Origin: Liquidambar formosana
Lineage: Eukaryota; Streptophyta; Magnoliopsida; Saxifragales; Altingiaceae
DNA: 64,000 bases
Assembly: GCA_039720395.1 (NCBI GenBank)
Contig: CM077829.1
Coordinates: forward strand, 21,302,685-21,366,684
Direction of reading: 5' to 3'
Shown here: piece after piece, positions 10,319 to 24,227 of the stretch
How the letters are laid out: each line of letters begins with the position of its first letter
How positions within the stretch are numbered: the first letter of the stretch is position 1
The notes under the pieces: generated by a model
Databases searched by the model: none
What the model was told of the DNA's origin: nothing
Seen by the model: the letters and a program-made list of their open reading frames with translations, nothing else
Made by a program: the position numbers and the translations under genes

Positions 10319-12600
10319 ATGATTATGCATAATACAAAATACATATGGGCTGGTAATTATGGTGTAGTTGAACCTAGGGTTTGGAACCCTAGGTCAATTC
10401 TCTTCTACTCCTCTTCTAATTGATGGTTAAGTGTAGCCATGGATGCAATAGGTTGCATAGGGTTTGAGTTTGGAGAAGAAGAATAAGGAAACTAGGGTTT
10501 TATAAAACTGTTATGAACAGTTTTCATGGTAGCCATGAAAAACCGTCATCTTGTTTTGCATGCCGAAATCAGAGTTCTTCTCCAAAATTTTCGAGCCATA
10601 TATGGTTAGAAAGCTCTTTGAATAAGCTTTCCAACCCAACAAACGGTGCGTCAATCCGAGTTCTGTAGTGAAAGTTATGAATTTTGTTACTACAGGCTGT
10701 CTGGAAAGACAGTTTTGCTCGGGAATGATGCAATAGCCACAACTTTGAGTTATTGATGGAGATCAAAGGCATGGCAATGGTTGCCACCACTTGGGTTATG
10801 TTCTAGACATGGTAGGGAAAGGTTCCCAAGCATTTAGATGCATCATAATTGGATTAAGATGCTAGAACAGAAGGAAGAAGGAGAAGAACACCATGGAGGC
10901 TGAATCTGGGTTTTAGAACCCTAAGGTTCTTGCAATTAATTCTAATTAAAGCTGCTGTATTTATGATGGAAGATCATTGTAGGATCATTATATATCATGT
11001 GTATATGATTTTCTTTAAGTTTCAAAAAGGTTTTGATGGAAAAAGATTCAAAAAGTTTGAAAATTTTTCATGAACAGCATAGCAGATTTTCTCTGCAGAA
11101 AAGTCATCAATGGAGTTTTGATTAGAACTGGAGTTAGGGAACTCCAAATTGCATGAAACCAATTGCATTAGTTTCCTAAGACATGTAGGATACTGGGAAA
11201 ATTCGTTTGGTAGCCTAATTCATTCATCTTGCTGGGTTTTAAATCAATTTCTGACCATGGACAGTGTGCTGTCAAATTCTGGGCAGCCTACTGTTGTTTT
11301 AATTGTTTAGAACAATTGGTGATGATTTGATCATCCAAACCTCTTCTATTAGCTTAGTATTTCATGTAGGGACATGATACAAAAGCTGGTTTCAATGGAG
11401 GAGTCGAATTGATAAGGATTTAGAAGCTATTGTGACCTTCAAGGTCTGCAACAATGGCTCCAGCAATGGGTTTTGGAAACCCTGATTGTTCTTGATGATG
11501 GCAGCCACTTCCACCACTTCTCACATGTCCAGAGGCTTGTCCCACACCCCTAGGATGTTCTCCCATGACTGGCCATGGCCTCCCACAGTCGTTGGTGGCC
11601 ATGGCAGCCTAGCCAAGCTCAGGCAGCCCCCTGGTAGTGACGGCTGCATAGAGTTAAGGATGAAACCCTAATTTTGAGTTAATGATGAAACCCTAATTTC
11701 ATTATGGCATTAATTAAAACCTTAATTGGAATATTAATTACCTTAATTAAGAGTTAATGATTGGTCATTAAATGACCAATCATGGTTATTAATTGTTAGG
11801 GCATAATTAATACCATTAATGATGTCTAGGGTTAGGGTTTTTGATAACCCTAATTAGTGTAATTAATTAAGGGTAATAAATACCCTATTTGGCATTAATT
11901 AAACCCTAATCCCTTTTATTAAATACCGTATGAACCTAGGGTTTTAATGATTGGTCATTAAATGACCAATCATAAGGCATTTAATGATTAGGGCTTGCAT
12001 TTAGGGTTTAGGGTTATGCATTTAGGGTTTAGGGTTTTAGGAAACCCTAATGCACTAATTCATCATTTAATTGATTTTATTTAATTCCCATGTTAATTAT
12101 TTAATTAATATTTATTAATTTTATAATGTTTTAAATGGTTTAAAATACAATTGGGGATTAAATTAAAATCTGGAAATTCTTAATTAAATGAAATTGTTTT
12201 GTTTAAATAAGGAAACCCTAATATTGGATATTAGAGTTATTTTAGGAAACTTTATATGTTTCTATTAATTTGATTAATTGAAACTAAATGTCTTAAATGT
12301 TAAGACTTTATTTAATTCTGGATATTTTTGTTTAAACCTAATAAGATTAGGATGCATTAATGAGATTAATGTAAATCATTCAAGAGAATTACCATAATGC
12401 CCATATGTCTTAATGCTTACAGTTTTTCTTTACATTATGCAATGAGATTGTATGTATGTGTTTGGATGATGATTATGGACTATACCCCTTAAACCAATTG
12501 TGATTGGCCGTCTTATAAATGGATTGTAATAATTTTTCAAGAATTGTAATTTTATTATAGTGATGTAATTTATTATTTGGGGCTTGCATTCCACCTTCCC
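10319..12600. other. Non-coding AT-rich 5' internal region of element 1
   Basis: No convincing gene. The stretch 11640-12240 is dense in TTAGGGTTT and AAACCCTAA words, including short direct runs near 11990-12045, and has two copies of a 25-base palindrome (11758-11782 and 11948-11972). A block at 10605-10678, read on the minus strand, resembles part of the Tat LTR at 30958-31033. Short ORFs at 10569-10790 and 11420-11671 appear on both strands and are probably chance frames. Confidence 0.7.
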
Positions 12601-14850
12601 TCTCTCTCTATCATTCTCTTATGTACCCCACATTCCCCTTATGTATCCCTTTCTACATATTATGTAAATGTTATGTAATTGAGAGCGCACTAAGGAGCAT
12701 GGTGGACCCAAAGGAGTATGATGGAACCCAACAAGCCAATGGTGGAGACTAACAAGCCAATGGTGGAAACCATCAAGCCAAGGGAGCAGATTGAAGGACT
12801 TGAAAGCTTAGAAAAGTTTTTCAAGAAAGCATGCATGTTACAAATGGTTTATTTTACGATTACCTACACCCACCTTAGACCTTGGATTCAATCTATTGGC
12901 TTGGATTGAATCCTCTCAAAGTCCATAATCATCATAGTGGGAGCTTTAATTTATGAGATAATTGTATTAGCTCCAACACTATAGTTTGGTATATGTTACC
13001 TATTCACTTAGGGACTAATATCAAAATATGGTACTTTATATATGTTGATATATAATAACATGCGATGTATGATTTATAATAGCATGAGATGTATGATTAT
13101 AAATAGCATAATTTATATATTTAAATTTTGATACATAGGATGCATGTTAATTTGATGAGACCCTTTAAAACCCTTCTTATTTAATATTAAGTTGAAAATG
13201 GAGAAGTCATTGGGGAATGAATTCTTCATTGCCTTCCATCATTATAGGATCATCTAACGTCCCTTAATGTGGGTACCTGACTGCAGACATGTAGGAGCTA
13301 CCCATGTTAAAGACATTACTTGAAACTATCACATATGAGATATCATGGGGTGCCTAAACTGGTATATACCAAGAAACTAACATGTGAGGTATATATTTGG
13401 CGAAACATACCTGTGTGAATAATGGGTTTAACTTAACTAGGGAAGTATTCCAAGAAACTAACATGTGAGGTGTATGTTCCCTAGAGGCAAAACGATTGGA
13501 ACTTGCTTATGAAGCAATAAACAAAGAGTTGTCTTCTTATGATGGGTTAGAAGCCAAGAAACTAACATGTGAGGCTTCGAGGTCACAGTGGGACCCCAAT
13601 CCCCATTAGGAATGAGATTCCCAAATTGCATTAGAGGGTGTATGGAATTTGATAAAATAGTGGGAGGTACCATATGATTAAAGACCCAATCATTATGGAT
13701 AAAAATGAAATCTAATTCTCTGTTTATATAGATTACCTAATTACTCACCTCAAAACCCCTATTTCCTAATATATAGGATATTGATAGTTTGACTAAACCC
13801 GATTTCTTTGATTGACTTAGGAAATTGAGAATTGTTCTCAATTTCAAAAGATTGTTTATATGCTATTAGGCCTTTTATTAAAGGCCCTCCATAAAACATC
13901 CTAAGAAGAAAAAGACACTATGCGCAATTGGCATCTTGTTGCCATGCTATATGATAGTATTGATGACTAATGAGCTTCAGAAGAAAAATTAGTCAATGCA
14001 AGTGCCTTTGATGTCCTACATCACATACAAAGGTTGTATTGTGAGTAAAATAATACTATAAAATATAGTACTTGTAAAGGACTTCTTCTGGACTAGGATG
14101 TAATTAAAGTTGTTTATTAATAATCATTCTTTTGAAAAATGATTAATCACATAGAATAGCTTGAGAAGCTAGATGTGATTTAAAATGGAAGCATAGAGGA
14201 AAGCAAGTCTTGAAAAGTCAAAGACAAAGAAATATAATTATTTTGTAGTAAACATAAGGTATTGTAAAGGGAACTTGATAAAGTATCAGTCTTCCTAGAA
14301 GAACCAAACTTTTGAAGTTTTGGTTCATGCTCTAAACTAAATTGTTGGTTAGTTCTGTTTTTTGGTTTTTGGATTCTAGTATAATCTAAATCGAAGCAGA
14401 AAGTTAAGTAGATAATAAGTTACCTTTAAAAATTTTAATAGAGCAAGAGTTGCTAGATTAATTTTGGGAACTTATTTCTTAACTAGGTCATTTAAGACAT
14501 TCTAGAAATTTGATTTCTGAATTTAAATGACTAATTAGAGCGAATGCAATGTATTCCGAGAATACAAGAGATGTAGAGACTCTCATTTAAATGTAACGAT
14601 TATGACTTGGTTATGAGATGACCAAACCCATCTTTTACTTGGTGAAGTGAATGAGTTACATTTATAATTTGACTATACATTGTGATGTATACAGTCATGT
14701 AGAGCATGCATTCAATTATAGTAGACTCATCTTAGAATACCATAGCTCAATGGTGAATCTAAGAGAACAAATTGAACCCTATTAAGATATGGTTTGATCC
14801 ATGATGAGTTTTACTAATGTATCCATCTAGGATATTCCTTAAAATTGCTA
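12601..14850. other. Middle of the internal region of element 1; no recognisable gene
   Basis: A 63-codon frame at 12718-12909 begins with a duplicated NKPMVET motif, from direct repeats of AACAAGCCAATGGTGGA-like DNA; I do not recognise it. A 21-base word beginning CCAAGAAACTAAC occurs three times (13369, 13450 and 13554). The region probably holds decayed gag and early pol of a Copia element, but I cannot align it reliably. Confidence 0.5.
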
Positions 14851-16195
14851 CATATTGATAATTTAGGGTTCACTCCAGTTTTGTCCCAATTATATCAGAT
14901 ATGATATGGGAAGAAACCCAACTTAAAGAAGTTAAGGCTTGGGCTTGTGCTACTTTTGTCTGGAAACATAATGTAGACAATCTGGAAATAAGGTCAAGTA
15001 AGTGTTGAATTGTGGTATATCCTAAAAGTGGTTGGGATAGTATTTCTATTACTCTAATGAACAAAAGTTGTCCATTAGGATGATTGCTGGATTTTCTTGA
15101 GAAAGAGTTCATTCAAGAAAGATGCAAAAGTAGATAGAATTTACAGAATTGTTTGTAAAGCCACAAACCAACAAAGATCCAACCCTTGCCCCTATTGAGG
15201 CAAAACCTTTAATTACACCACATTCTTTTCATAGATCAAATTGGATATTTCTTTAACATAAGAGAGATATTGTATCTCCATTAGAATGTGAAAGAATTGT
15301 TCTTTGGTGATAAAGATCACCAAGATAATCCTATTGATTATGATTAGGCGATGTTTGACATCAACTTGAGAAATGACTAAGAGTCATTAAATCCAATATG
15401 GACAGGTAGAGACCTAAAAGGCTTGGCTATTTAAGAATGTTTTCAACATAGGCAAAAAGTTGTCTATAAAGAAACTTGTTTGATAATAGTTATGCTGAAA
15501 TCCATTTGGATCTTGTTGTCTATAAACACACATTTTGAATATGAGATATGTCAAAAAGGATATAAAGATGTTATATCAAATGGTGAAAAACCATAAAAGT
15601 GTGTAAGTTATAGAAGTCTATTAATAGACTACAAGGTTCTCATAATTAGAACATCTATAAAGTTGAAGTAATCAAATTGTTTAATTTCTCTCATTGTATA
15701 GATGGACCATGAGTGTATAAAAGGTTAGTGGGAGTGCGATCGTTTTTCTTTATCCTAAGTATAGATGACATTCTAATCATTATGAATGATATATGAATGA
15801 CATCCTAATCGTTTTGGTTTTTGGAGAAAAACTAATTCATGAAAGATTTAGCAGAAGCATCCAACAAGATCTATAGAGATAGATCATATAGATTGCTAAG
15901 TATCTCCAAATCATCAAACATAGTTGAAATGTTGAAGGAGTTCAACATGGAGAATTCTAAGGGAGGTCTGATTTACTTCAGATAAGAATTCATTATTCAA
16001 GGGCATGTGCCCTAGGATAACACAAGTAAGGTTCTTAAAGTGTTAAGAAGCCTTATTCTACACTATGTATTGAACCTGATATCTATTATGTTGTAATTGT
16101 TACAAATAGTTATCAGTCAATTCAAATTTGGAATATTGGATTGTATATGGAAATTGTAAACTCATAGTAGATGGGTATATGGATTTGGATATAAT
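14850..16195 (+). pseudogene. Decayed Copia integrase and reverse transcriptase remnant (element 1)
   Basis: In shifting frames, 14930-15120 gives DNLEIRS and LEKEFIQERC, words expected at the end of Copia integrase. At 15760-15990 VDDIL, NDI, MKDLAEA, KIYRDRS and FNMENSKGG correspond to the catalytic YVDD box and following region of Copia reverse transcriptase. Stops and frameshifts are frequent. The gene resumes after element 2 at 25893, where VDLLTKAL near 26240 corresponds to the usual Copia pol C-terminus. Element 2 carries the same defects, so they predate both insertions. Confidence 0.75.
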
Positions 16196-17855
16196 TGTTG
16201 GGAATCGAACAAGAGGGAAAAATTGAAGTGCGGAATATAAAAATTTTTCCTACGATTCCACAGCCCATGAATCTAACTATGCATAACACAAAATCAAACC
16301 CTAACTACGAAGAGGGTTAGAACACTTACAAGATTTTTGTCTTCTCCATTTTGCTCCAAGCTTCTACTCCGGACAGCGGTGAATGAGCAGCCCAAGTGTG
16401 CTGCCTCCAACGGTATCCACACCTAGCTAGAGCTTCAAGTCCTTTCTTTTTTCTTCCTTGTTGTTGCTAGAGGTGGAGAAGAGAGAGAGAGAGAAGAGAG
16501 CCTCCAAGGGGCTGGACGGCTAGGGTTTATTGTGCAAGCCTCATATTATGCCATGTCACACATAAGTGTGACTTATATAGGCAGCCCACTAAAGGGGGCT
16601 GGCCATGGGGAAGAAACCCTAATAGGGTTATGTGTAATTACACTTAATTGCACATTAACCCCTATTATTTGTATCAAATACAAATAGGCCTATAAAGAAC
16701 TATTCTTTATTCACTAAAACCCTTTCTCTCATAGACTTTAAAGCCCTTCTTGCATGATCAGTGTGTGACCCATTGGGTTCACATCATTAAGTAGTAGGAA
16801 TAGCACGAGGTGTGCACAATGGAACTCTTTCCATTTAGGGTCTAATTGGAACTCCTTTCAATTCCCTAATTGATTATAACTCACTTATATCAATTAGGGC
16901 TTCTACTAACCATGAGTAACACCTAGCATATGGCTCATGATGTGGTCCTTAATGAGGTGAATAGTCATTTACAAAGAACCCTTCTGTTATAGTTTATAGG
17001 TTACAATTGCATCCTTCCTTCAACACAATGTCTCCAATTGAACTAATAGGACATGGAAGTCTGTCAAGTCCCTAGTTCAATTACTTTATACTCATTCATA
17101 GATATCAACTCATTGATGAACTCATGAAACTCTTTTCATATTCATCCTACCATGGCCATGGATTTAATGAGTTATATTATGAATGCTATATGAGACATTC
17201 TCTCTCTTTTTCCTGAGAGTGATGGATCCCTTGTTGATCACTCACATGCCTTCATACACATAGCAGTAGGGCCAATGAACACCTTTGCAGACCCCTGAAT
17301 AGGATCTGCATTTAGTGTTATCAAACTTCTAAAGCTACATACATAAGGCAACTATGGTGTCTCAGGTCTAAGGATTACTTGTACCACTATAATAATGAGA
17401 AACTGATTGACAGGCAGGAAAAACTCCATTCAGTTTATCTCATATCTTTGGTCACATTCAGTGTACCTATTCTCGCAATAGGCACCCACTTGTTGGTTGT
17501 AGTGTCTCCACACAAATAGCTTGAGACTAGCTATCCTCATATAGAGTCAACCTAACAAGTGCTAGTCCTATGGTTCATTACTGTCCATCATAGTGAACCT
17601 TCAACTAGGAATGCTTTAGGAGTTTAGTACAGAGATATATCTATAGTCTCAAAATTACAACTCTTTGTAATTCCATATTCTCAACTCTAACTCCATGGAC
17701 ATATTATGTAAATATAAATGATGCATATAAACATAATAGAATAAGCCCTTTTATTAAATCAATAATAAATGTGACATACATAAATGAAATCAAATGATTG
17801 TTCCTAATCCCTAAACAATCATCTCTATGATTGGCTCTAGGGCATAATCCTAACA
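16196..17855 (-). repeat. 3' LTR of Copia-like element 2
   Basis: On the plus strand it starts TGTTGGGAATC and ends ATCCTAACA. Directly beyond it, at 17856-17867, lies the complement of the polypurine tract AAGTGGGAGAT. Non-coding, with a TATA-like box and a GA/CT tract near its left end. Confidence 0.95.
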
Positions 17856-19640
17856 ATCTCCCACTTACACTGAAGCCAATCGACCATGTATCGCATACTT
17901 ATCTTCTTAAGATGTTGGTCTTAGACATAACCAATTATGTTTTAAAGCTTTAGTCAGTAGGTCTACAAAAACTTATGTAGATAATATCTTCTATAATGTA
18001 TCTATTACCTCTTCCAATGATTCCTCTAATCACTTAGAATTGCCGCTCTATGTGTTTGGACTTTTGATGAGACCGTGATTCCTATACTTGAGATATAGAC
18101 CCATTGTTGTCACAAAACAAGGTGTGGGCAACTCAATGGAAGGAACAACTCTAAGTTCTAAATGAACTTATAGATCCAAACAGTCTCCTAGACAATGCGA
18201 CAATTAATTCACACTTAATAATGGAATCCACTGTATCTTTCATACAGTTCTTCCATTAAGTATTTAACCAACTAAAGTGAATATAAAATATACCCCATAT
18301 GGATTATATCCAAATCCATATACCCATCTACTATGAGTTTACAATTTCCATATACAATCCAATATTCCAAATTTGAATTGACTGATAACTATTTGTAACA
18401 ATTACAACATAATAGATATCAGGTTCAATACATAGTGTAGAATAAGGCTTCTTAACACTTTAAGAACCTTACTTGTGTTATCCTAGGGCACATGCCCTTG
18501 AATAATGAATTCTTATCTGAAGTAAATCAGACCTCCCTTAGAATTCTCCATGTTGAACTCCTTCAACATTTCAACTATGTTTGATGATTTGGAGATACTT
18601 AGCAATCTATATGATCTATCTCTATAGATCTTGTTGGATGCTTCTGCCAAATCTTTCATGAATTAGTTTTTCTCCAAAAACCAAAACGATTAGGATGTCA
18701 TTCATATATCATTCATAATGATTAGGATGTCATCTATACTTAGGATAAAGAAAAACGATCGCACTCCCACTAACCTTTTATACACTCATGGTCCATCTAT
18801 ACAATGAGAGAAATCAAACAATTTGATTACTTCAACTTTATAGATGTTCTAATTATGAGAACCTTGTAGTCTATTAATAGACTTCTATAACTTACACACT
18901 TTTATGGTTTTTCACCATTTGATATAACATCTTTATATCCTTTTTGACATATCTCATATTCAAAATGTGTGTTTATAGATAACAAGATCCAAATGGATTT
19001 CAGCATAACTATTATCAAACAAGTTTCTTTATAGACAACTTTTTGCCTATGTTGAAAACATTCTTAAATAGCCAAGCCTTTTAGGTCTCTACCTGTCCAT
19101 ATTGGATTTAATGACTCTTAGTCATTTCTCAAGTTGATGTCAAACATCGCCTAATCATAATCAATAGGATTATCTTGGTGATCTTTATCACCAAAGAACA
19201 ATTCTTTCACATTCTAATGGAGATACAATATCTCTCTTATGTTAAAGAAATATCCAATTTGATCTATGAAAAGAATGTGGTGTAATTAAAGGTTTTGCCT
19301 CAATAGGGGCAAGGGTTGGATCTTTGTTGGTTTGTGGCTTTACAAACAATTCTGTAAATTCTATCCACTTTTGCATCTTTCTTGAATGAACTCTTTCTCA
19401 AGAAAATCCAGCAATCATCCTAATGGACAACTTTTGTTCATTAGAGTAATAGAAATACTATCCCAACCACTTTTAGGATATACCACAATTCAACACTTAC
19501 TTGACCTTATTTCCAGATTGTCTACATTATGTTTCCAGACAAACGTAGCACAAGCCCAAGCCTTAACTTCTTTAAGTTGGGTTTCTTCCCATATCATATC
19601 TGATATAATTGGGACAAAACTGGAGTGAACCCTAAATTAT
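17856..19640 (-). pseudogene. Decayed Copia pol remnant (element 2)
   Basis: Reverse complement of the remnant described at 14850-16195 plus 25893-26339, here uninterrupted. The RT box words VDDIL and NDI fall at about 18715-18745 and the integrase-end words at about 19380-19570. One open frame of 80 codons on the plus strand (19386-19628) matches its mirror in element 1 except for one residue, which shows how similar the two copies are, not that the frame is a gene. Confidence 0.75.
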
Positions 19641-22600
19641 CAATATATAGCAATTTTAAGGTATATCCTAGATGGATACATTAGTAAAACTCATCATGGA
19701 TCAAACCATATCTTAATAGGGTTCAATTTGTTCTCTTAGATTCACCATTGAGCTATGGTATTCTAAGATGAGTCTACTATAATTGAATGCATGCTCTACA
19801 TGACTGTATACATCACAATGTATAGTCAAATTATAAATGTAACTCATTCACTTCACCAAGTAAAAGATGGGTTTGGTCATCTCATAACCAAGTCATAATC
19901 GTTACATTTAAATGAGAGTCTCTACATCTCTTGTATTCTCGAAATACGTTGCATTCGCTCTAATTAGTCATTTAAATTCGGAAATCAAATTTCTAGAATG
20001 TCTTAAATGACTTAGTTAAGAAATAAGTTCCCAAAATTAATCTAGCAACTCTTGCTCTATTAAAATTTTTAAAGGTAACTTATTATCTACTTAACTTTCT
20101 GCTTCGATTTAGATTACACTAGAATCCAAAAACCAAGAAGCAGAACTAACCAACAATTTAGTTTAGAGCATGAACCAAAACTTCAAAAGTTTGGTTCTTC
20201 TAGGAAGACTGATACTTTATCAAGTTCCCTTTACAATACCTTATGTTTACTGCAAAATAATTATATTTCTTTGTCTTTGACTTTTCAAGACTTGCTTTCC
20301 TCTATGCTTCCATTTTAAATCACATCTAGCTTCTCAAGCTATTCTATGTGATTAATCATTTTTCAAAAGAATGATTATTAATAAACAACTTTTATTACAT
20401 CCTAGTCCAGAAGAAGTCCTTTACAAGTACTATACTTTATAGTATTATTTTACTCACAATACAACCTTTGTATGTGATGTAGGACATCAAAGGCACTTGC
20501 ATTGACTAATTTTGCTTCTGAAGCTCATTAGTCATCAATACTATCATATAGCATGGCAACAAGATGCCAATTGCGCATAGTGCCTTTTTCTTCTTAGGAT
20601 GTTTTATGGAGGGCCTTTAATAAAAGGCCTAATAGCATATAAACAATCTTTTGAAATTGAGAACAATTCTCAATTTCCTAAGTCAATCAAAGAAATCGGG
20701 TTTAGTCAAACTATCAATATCCTATATATTAGGAAATAGGGGTTTTGAGGTGAGTAATTAGGTAATCTACATAAACAGAGAATTAGATTTCATTTTTATC
20801 CATAATGATTGGATCTTTAATCATATGGTACCTCCCACTATTTTATCAAATTCCATACACCCTCTAATGGAATTCGGGAATCTCATTCCTAATGGGGATT
20901 GGGGTCCCACTGTGACCTAGAAGCCTCACATGTTAGTTTCTTGGCTTCTAACCCACAATAAGAAGACAACTCTTTGTCTATTGCTTCATAAACAAGTTCC
21001 AATCGTTTTGCCTCTAGGGAACATACACCTCACATGTTAGTTTCTTGGAATACTTCCCTAGTTAAGTTAAACCCATCATTCACACAGGTATGTTTCGCCA
21101 AATATATACCTCACATGTTAGTTTCTTGGTATATACCAGTTTAGGCACCCCATGATATCTCATATGTGATAGTTTCAAGTAATGTCTTTAACATGGGTAG
21201 CTCCTACATATCTGCAGCCAGGTACCCACATTAAGGGACGTTAGATGATCCTATAATGATGGAAGGCAATGAAGAATTCATTCCCCAATGACTTCTCCAT
21301 TTTCAACTTAATATTAAATAAGAAGGGTTTTAAAGGGTCTCATCAAATTAACATGCATCCTATGTATCAAAATTTAAATATATAAATTATGCTATTTATA
21401 ATCGTACATCTCATGCTATTATAAATCATACATCGCATGCTATTATATATCAACATATATAAAGTACCATATTTTGATATTAGTCCCTAAGTGAATAGGT
21501 AACATATACCAAACTATAGTATTGGAGCTAATACAATTATCTCATAAATTAAAGCTCCCACTATGATGATTATGGACTTTGAGAGGATTCAATCCAAGCC
21601 AATAGATTGAATCCAAGGTCTAAGGTGGGTGTAGGTGATCGTAAAATAACACATTCGAAACATGCATGCTGTCTTGAAACACTTCCCAAAGCTTTCAAGT
21701 CCTTCAATCTGCTCCCTTGGCTTGATGGTCCCCACCATTGGCTTGTTGGGCTCTATCATGCTCCTTTGGGTCCACCATGCTCCTTAGTGCGCTCTCGATT
21801 ACATAACATTTACATAATATATAGAAAGGGATACATAAGGGGAATGTGGGGTACATAAGAGAATGATAGAGAGAGAGGGAAGGTGGCATGCAAGCCCCAA
21901 ATAATAAATTACATCACCATAATAAAATTACAACTCTTGAAAAATTATTACAACCCATTCATAAGACGGCCAATCACAATTGGTTTAAGGGGTATAGTCC
22001 ATAATCATTATCCAAACACATACATACAATCTCATTGCATAATGTAAAGAAAAACTGTAAGCATTAAAACATATGGGCATTATGGTAATTCTCTTGAATG
22101 ATTTACATTAATCTCATTAATGCATCCTAATCTTATTAGGTTTTAACAAAATATCCAGAATTAAATAAAGTCTTAACATTTAAGACATTACAGTTTCAAT
22201 TAATCAAATTAATTTAAAACATGTAAAGTTTCCTAAAATAACTCTAATATCCAATATTAGGGTTTCCTTAATTAAACAAAACAATTTCATTTAATTAAGA
22301 ATTTCCAGATTTTAATTTAATCCCTAATTGTGTTTTAAACCATTTAAAACATTATAAAATTAATCAATATTAATTAAATAATTAATATAGGAATTAAATA
22401 AAATCATTAAAATGATGAATTAGTGTATTAGGGTTTCCTAAAACCCTAAACCCTAAATGCATAACCCTAAACCCTAAATGCAAGCCCTAATCATTAAATG
22501 CCTTATGATTGGTCATTTAATGTCCAATCATTAAAACCCTAGGTTCATATGGTATTTAATAAAAGGGATTAGGGTTTAATTAATGCCAAATAGGGTATTA

Positions 22601-24214
22601 ATTACCCTTAATTAATTACACTAATTAGGGTTTCCAAAACCCTAACCCTAGACATCATTAATGGTATTAATTATGCCCTAACAATTAATAACCATGATTG
22701 GTCATTTAATGACCAATCATTAACTCTTAATTAAGGTAATTAATATTCTAATTAGGGTTTTAATTAATGCCATAATGAAATTAGGGTTTCATCATTAACT
22801 CAAAATTAGGGTTTCATCCTTAACTCTATGCAGCCGTCACTACGAGGGGGCTGCCTGAGCTTGGCTAGGCTGCCATGGCCACCAACGACTGTGGGAGGCC
22901 ATGGCCAGTCATGGGAGAACATCCTAGGGGTGTGGGACAAGCCTCTGGACACGTGAGAAGTGGTGGAAGTGGCTGCCATCATCAAGAACAATCAGGGTTT
23001 CCAAAACCCATTGCTGGAGCCATTGTTGCAGACCTTCAAGGTCACAATAGCTTCTAAAACCTTATCAATTCGACTCCTCCATTGAAACCAGCTTTTGTAT
23101 CATGTCCCTACATGAAATACTAAGCCAATAGAAGAGGTTTGGATGATCATACCATCACCAATTGTTCTAAACAATTAAAACAACAGTAGGCTGCCCAGAA
23201 TTTGACAGCACACTGTCCATGATCAGAAATTGATTTAAAACCCAGCAAGATGAATGAATTAGGCTACCAAACGAATTTTCCCAGTATCCTACATGTCTTA
23301 GGAAACTAATTCAATTGGTTTCATGCAATTTGGAGTTCCCTAACTCAAGTTCTAATCAAAACTCCATTGATGACTTTTCTGCAGAGAAAATCTGCTATGC
23401 TGTTCATGAAAAATTTTCAAACTTTTTGAATCTTTTTCCATCAAAACCTTTTTGAAACTTAAAGAAAATCATATACACATGATATATAATGATCCTACAA
23501 TGATCTTCCATCATAAATACAGCAGCTTTAATTAGAATTAATTGCAAGAACCTTAGGGTTCTAAAACCCAGATTCAGCCTCCATGGTGTTCTTCTCCTTC
23601 TTCCTTCTGTTCTAGCATCTTAATCCAATTATGATGCATCTAAATGCTTGGGAACCTTTCCCTACCATGTCTAGAACATAACCCAAGTGGTGGCAACCAT
23701 TGCCATGCCTTTGATCTCCATCAACAACTCAAAGTTGTGGCTATTGCATCATTCCCGAGCAAAACTGTCTTTCCAGACAGCCTGTAGTAAAAAATTCATA
23801 ACTTTCACTACAGAACTCGGATTGACGCACCGTTTGTTGGGTTGGAAAGCTTATTCAAAGAGCTTTCTAACCATATATGGCTCGAAAATTTTGGAGAAGA
23901 ACTCTGAATTCGGCAGGCAAAACAAGATGACGGTTTTTCATGGCAACCATGAAAACTGTTCATAACAGTTTTATAAAACCCTAGTTTCCTTATTCTTCTT
24001 CTCCAAACTCAAACCCTATGCAACCTATTGCATCCATGGATACACTTAACCATCAATTAGAAGAGGAGTAGAAGAGAATTGACCTAGGGTTCCAAACCCT
24101 AGGTTCAGCCATGGAGGACAACCAATTATGCAGAAAACTTTTTCCAGATTTTTTAATCATTCAACTACACCATAATTACCAGCCCATATGTATTTTGTAT
24201 TATGCATAATCATG
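19641..24214. other. Non-coding internal region of element 2
   Basis: Mirror image of 10319-14850. It includes the telo-box-rich stretch (about 22240-22800), the two 25-base palindromes (22506-22530, with one mismatch, and 22695-22719), the thrice-repeated 21-base word (about 20920-21130) and the block shared with the Tat LTR (23798-23870). No gene seen. Confidence 0.7.
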
Positions 24215-24227
24215 GCTCTGATACCAC
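24215..24227 (-). promoter_or_regulatory. Primer-binding site of element 2
   Basis: On the minus strand TGGTATCAGAGCC follows the 5' LTR after a single G, the expected site for initiator tRNA-Met in Copia elements. Confidence 0.9.

Noticed and set aside
11990..12045. Telomere or interstitial telomeric array
   Set aside because: Only a few TTTAGGG-like words in a row, mixed with other sequence, and part of the element's internal region in both copies.
14870..15112. 80-codon frame conserved between 14870-15112 and 19386-19628
   Set aside because: It is antisense to a recognisable Copia integrase-end remnant, and its conservation reflects the recent common origin of the two copies.
22875..23057. 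60-codon frame with Gly- and His-rich product, mirrored at 11420-11602
   Set aside because: Overlaps an opposite-strand frame of equal length at the same place; both seem chance frames in a GC-richer patch.
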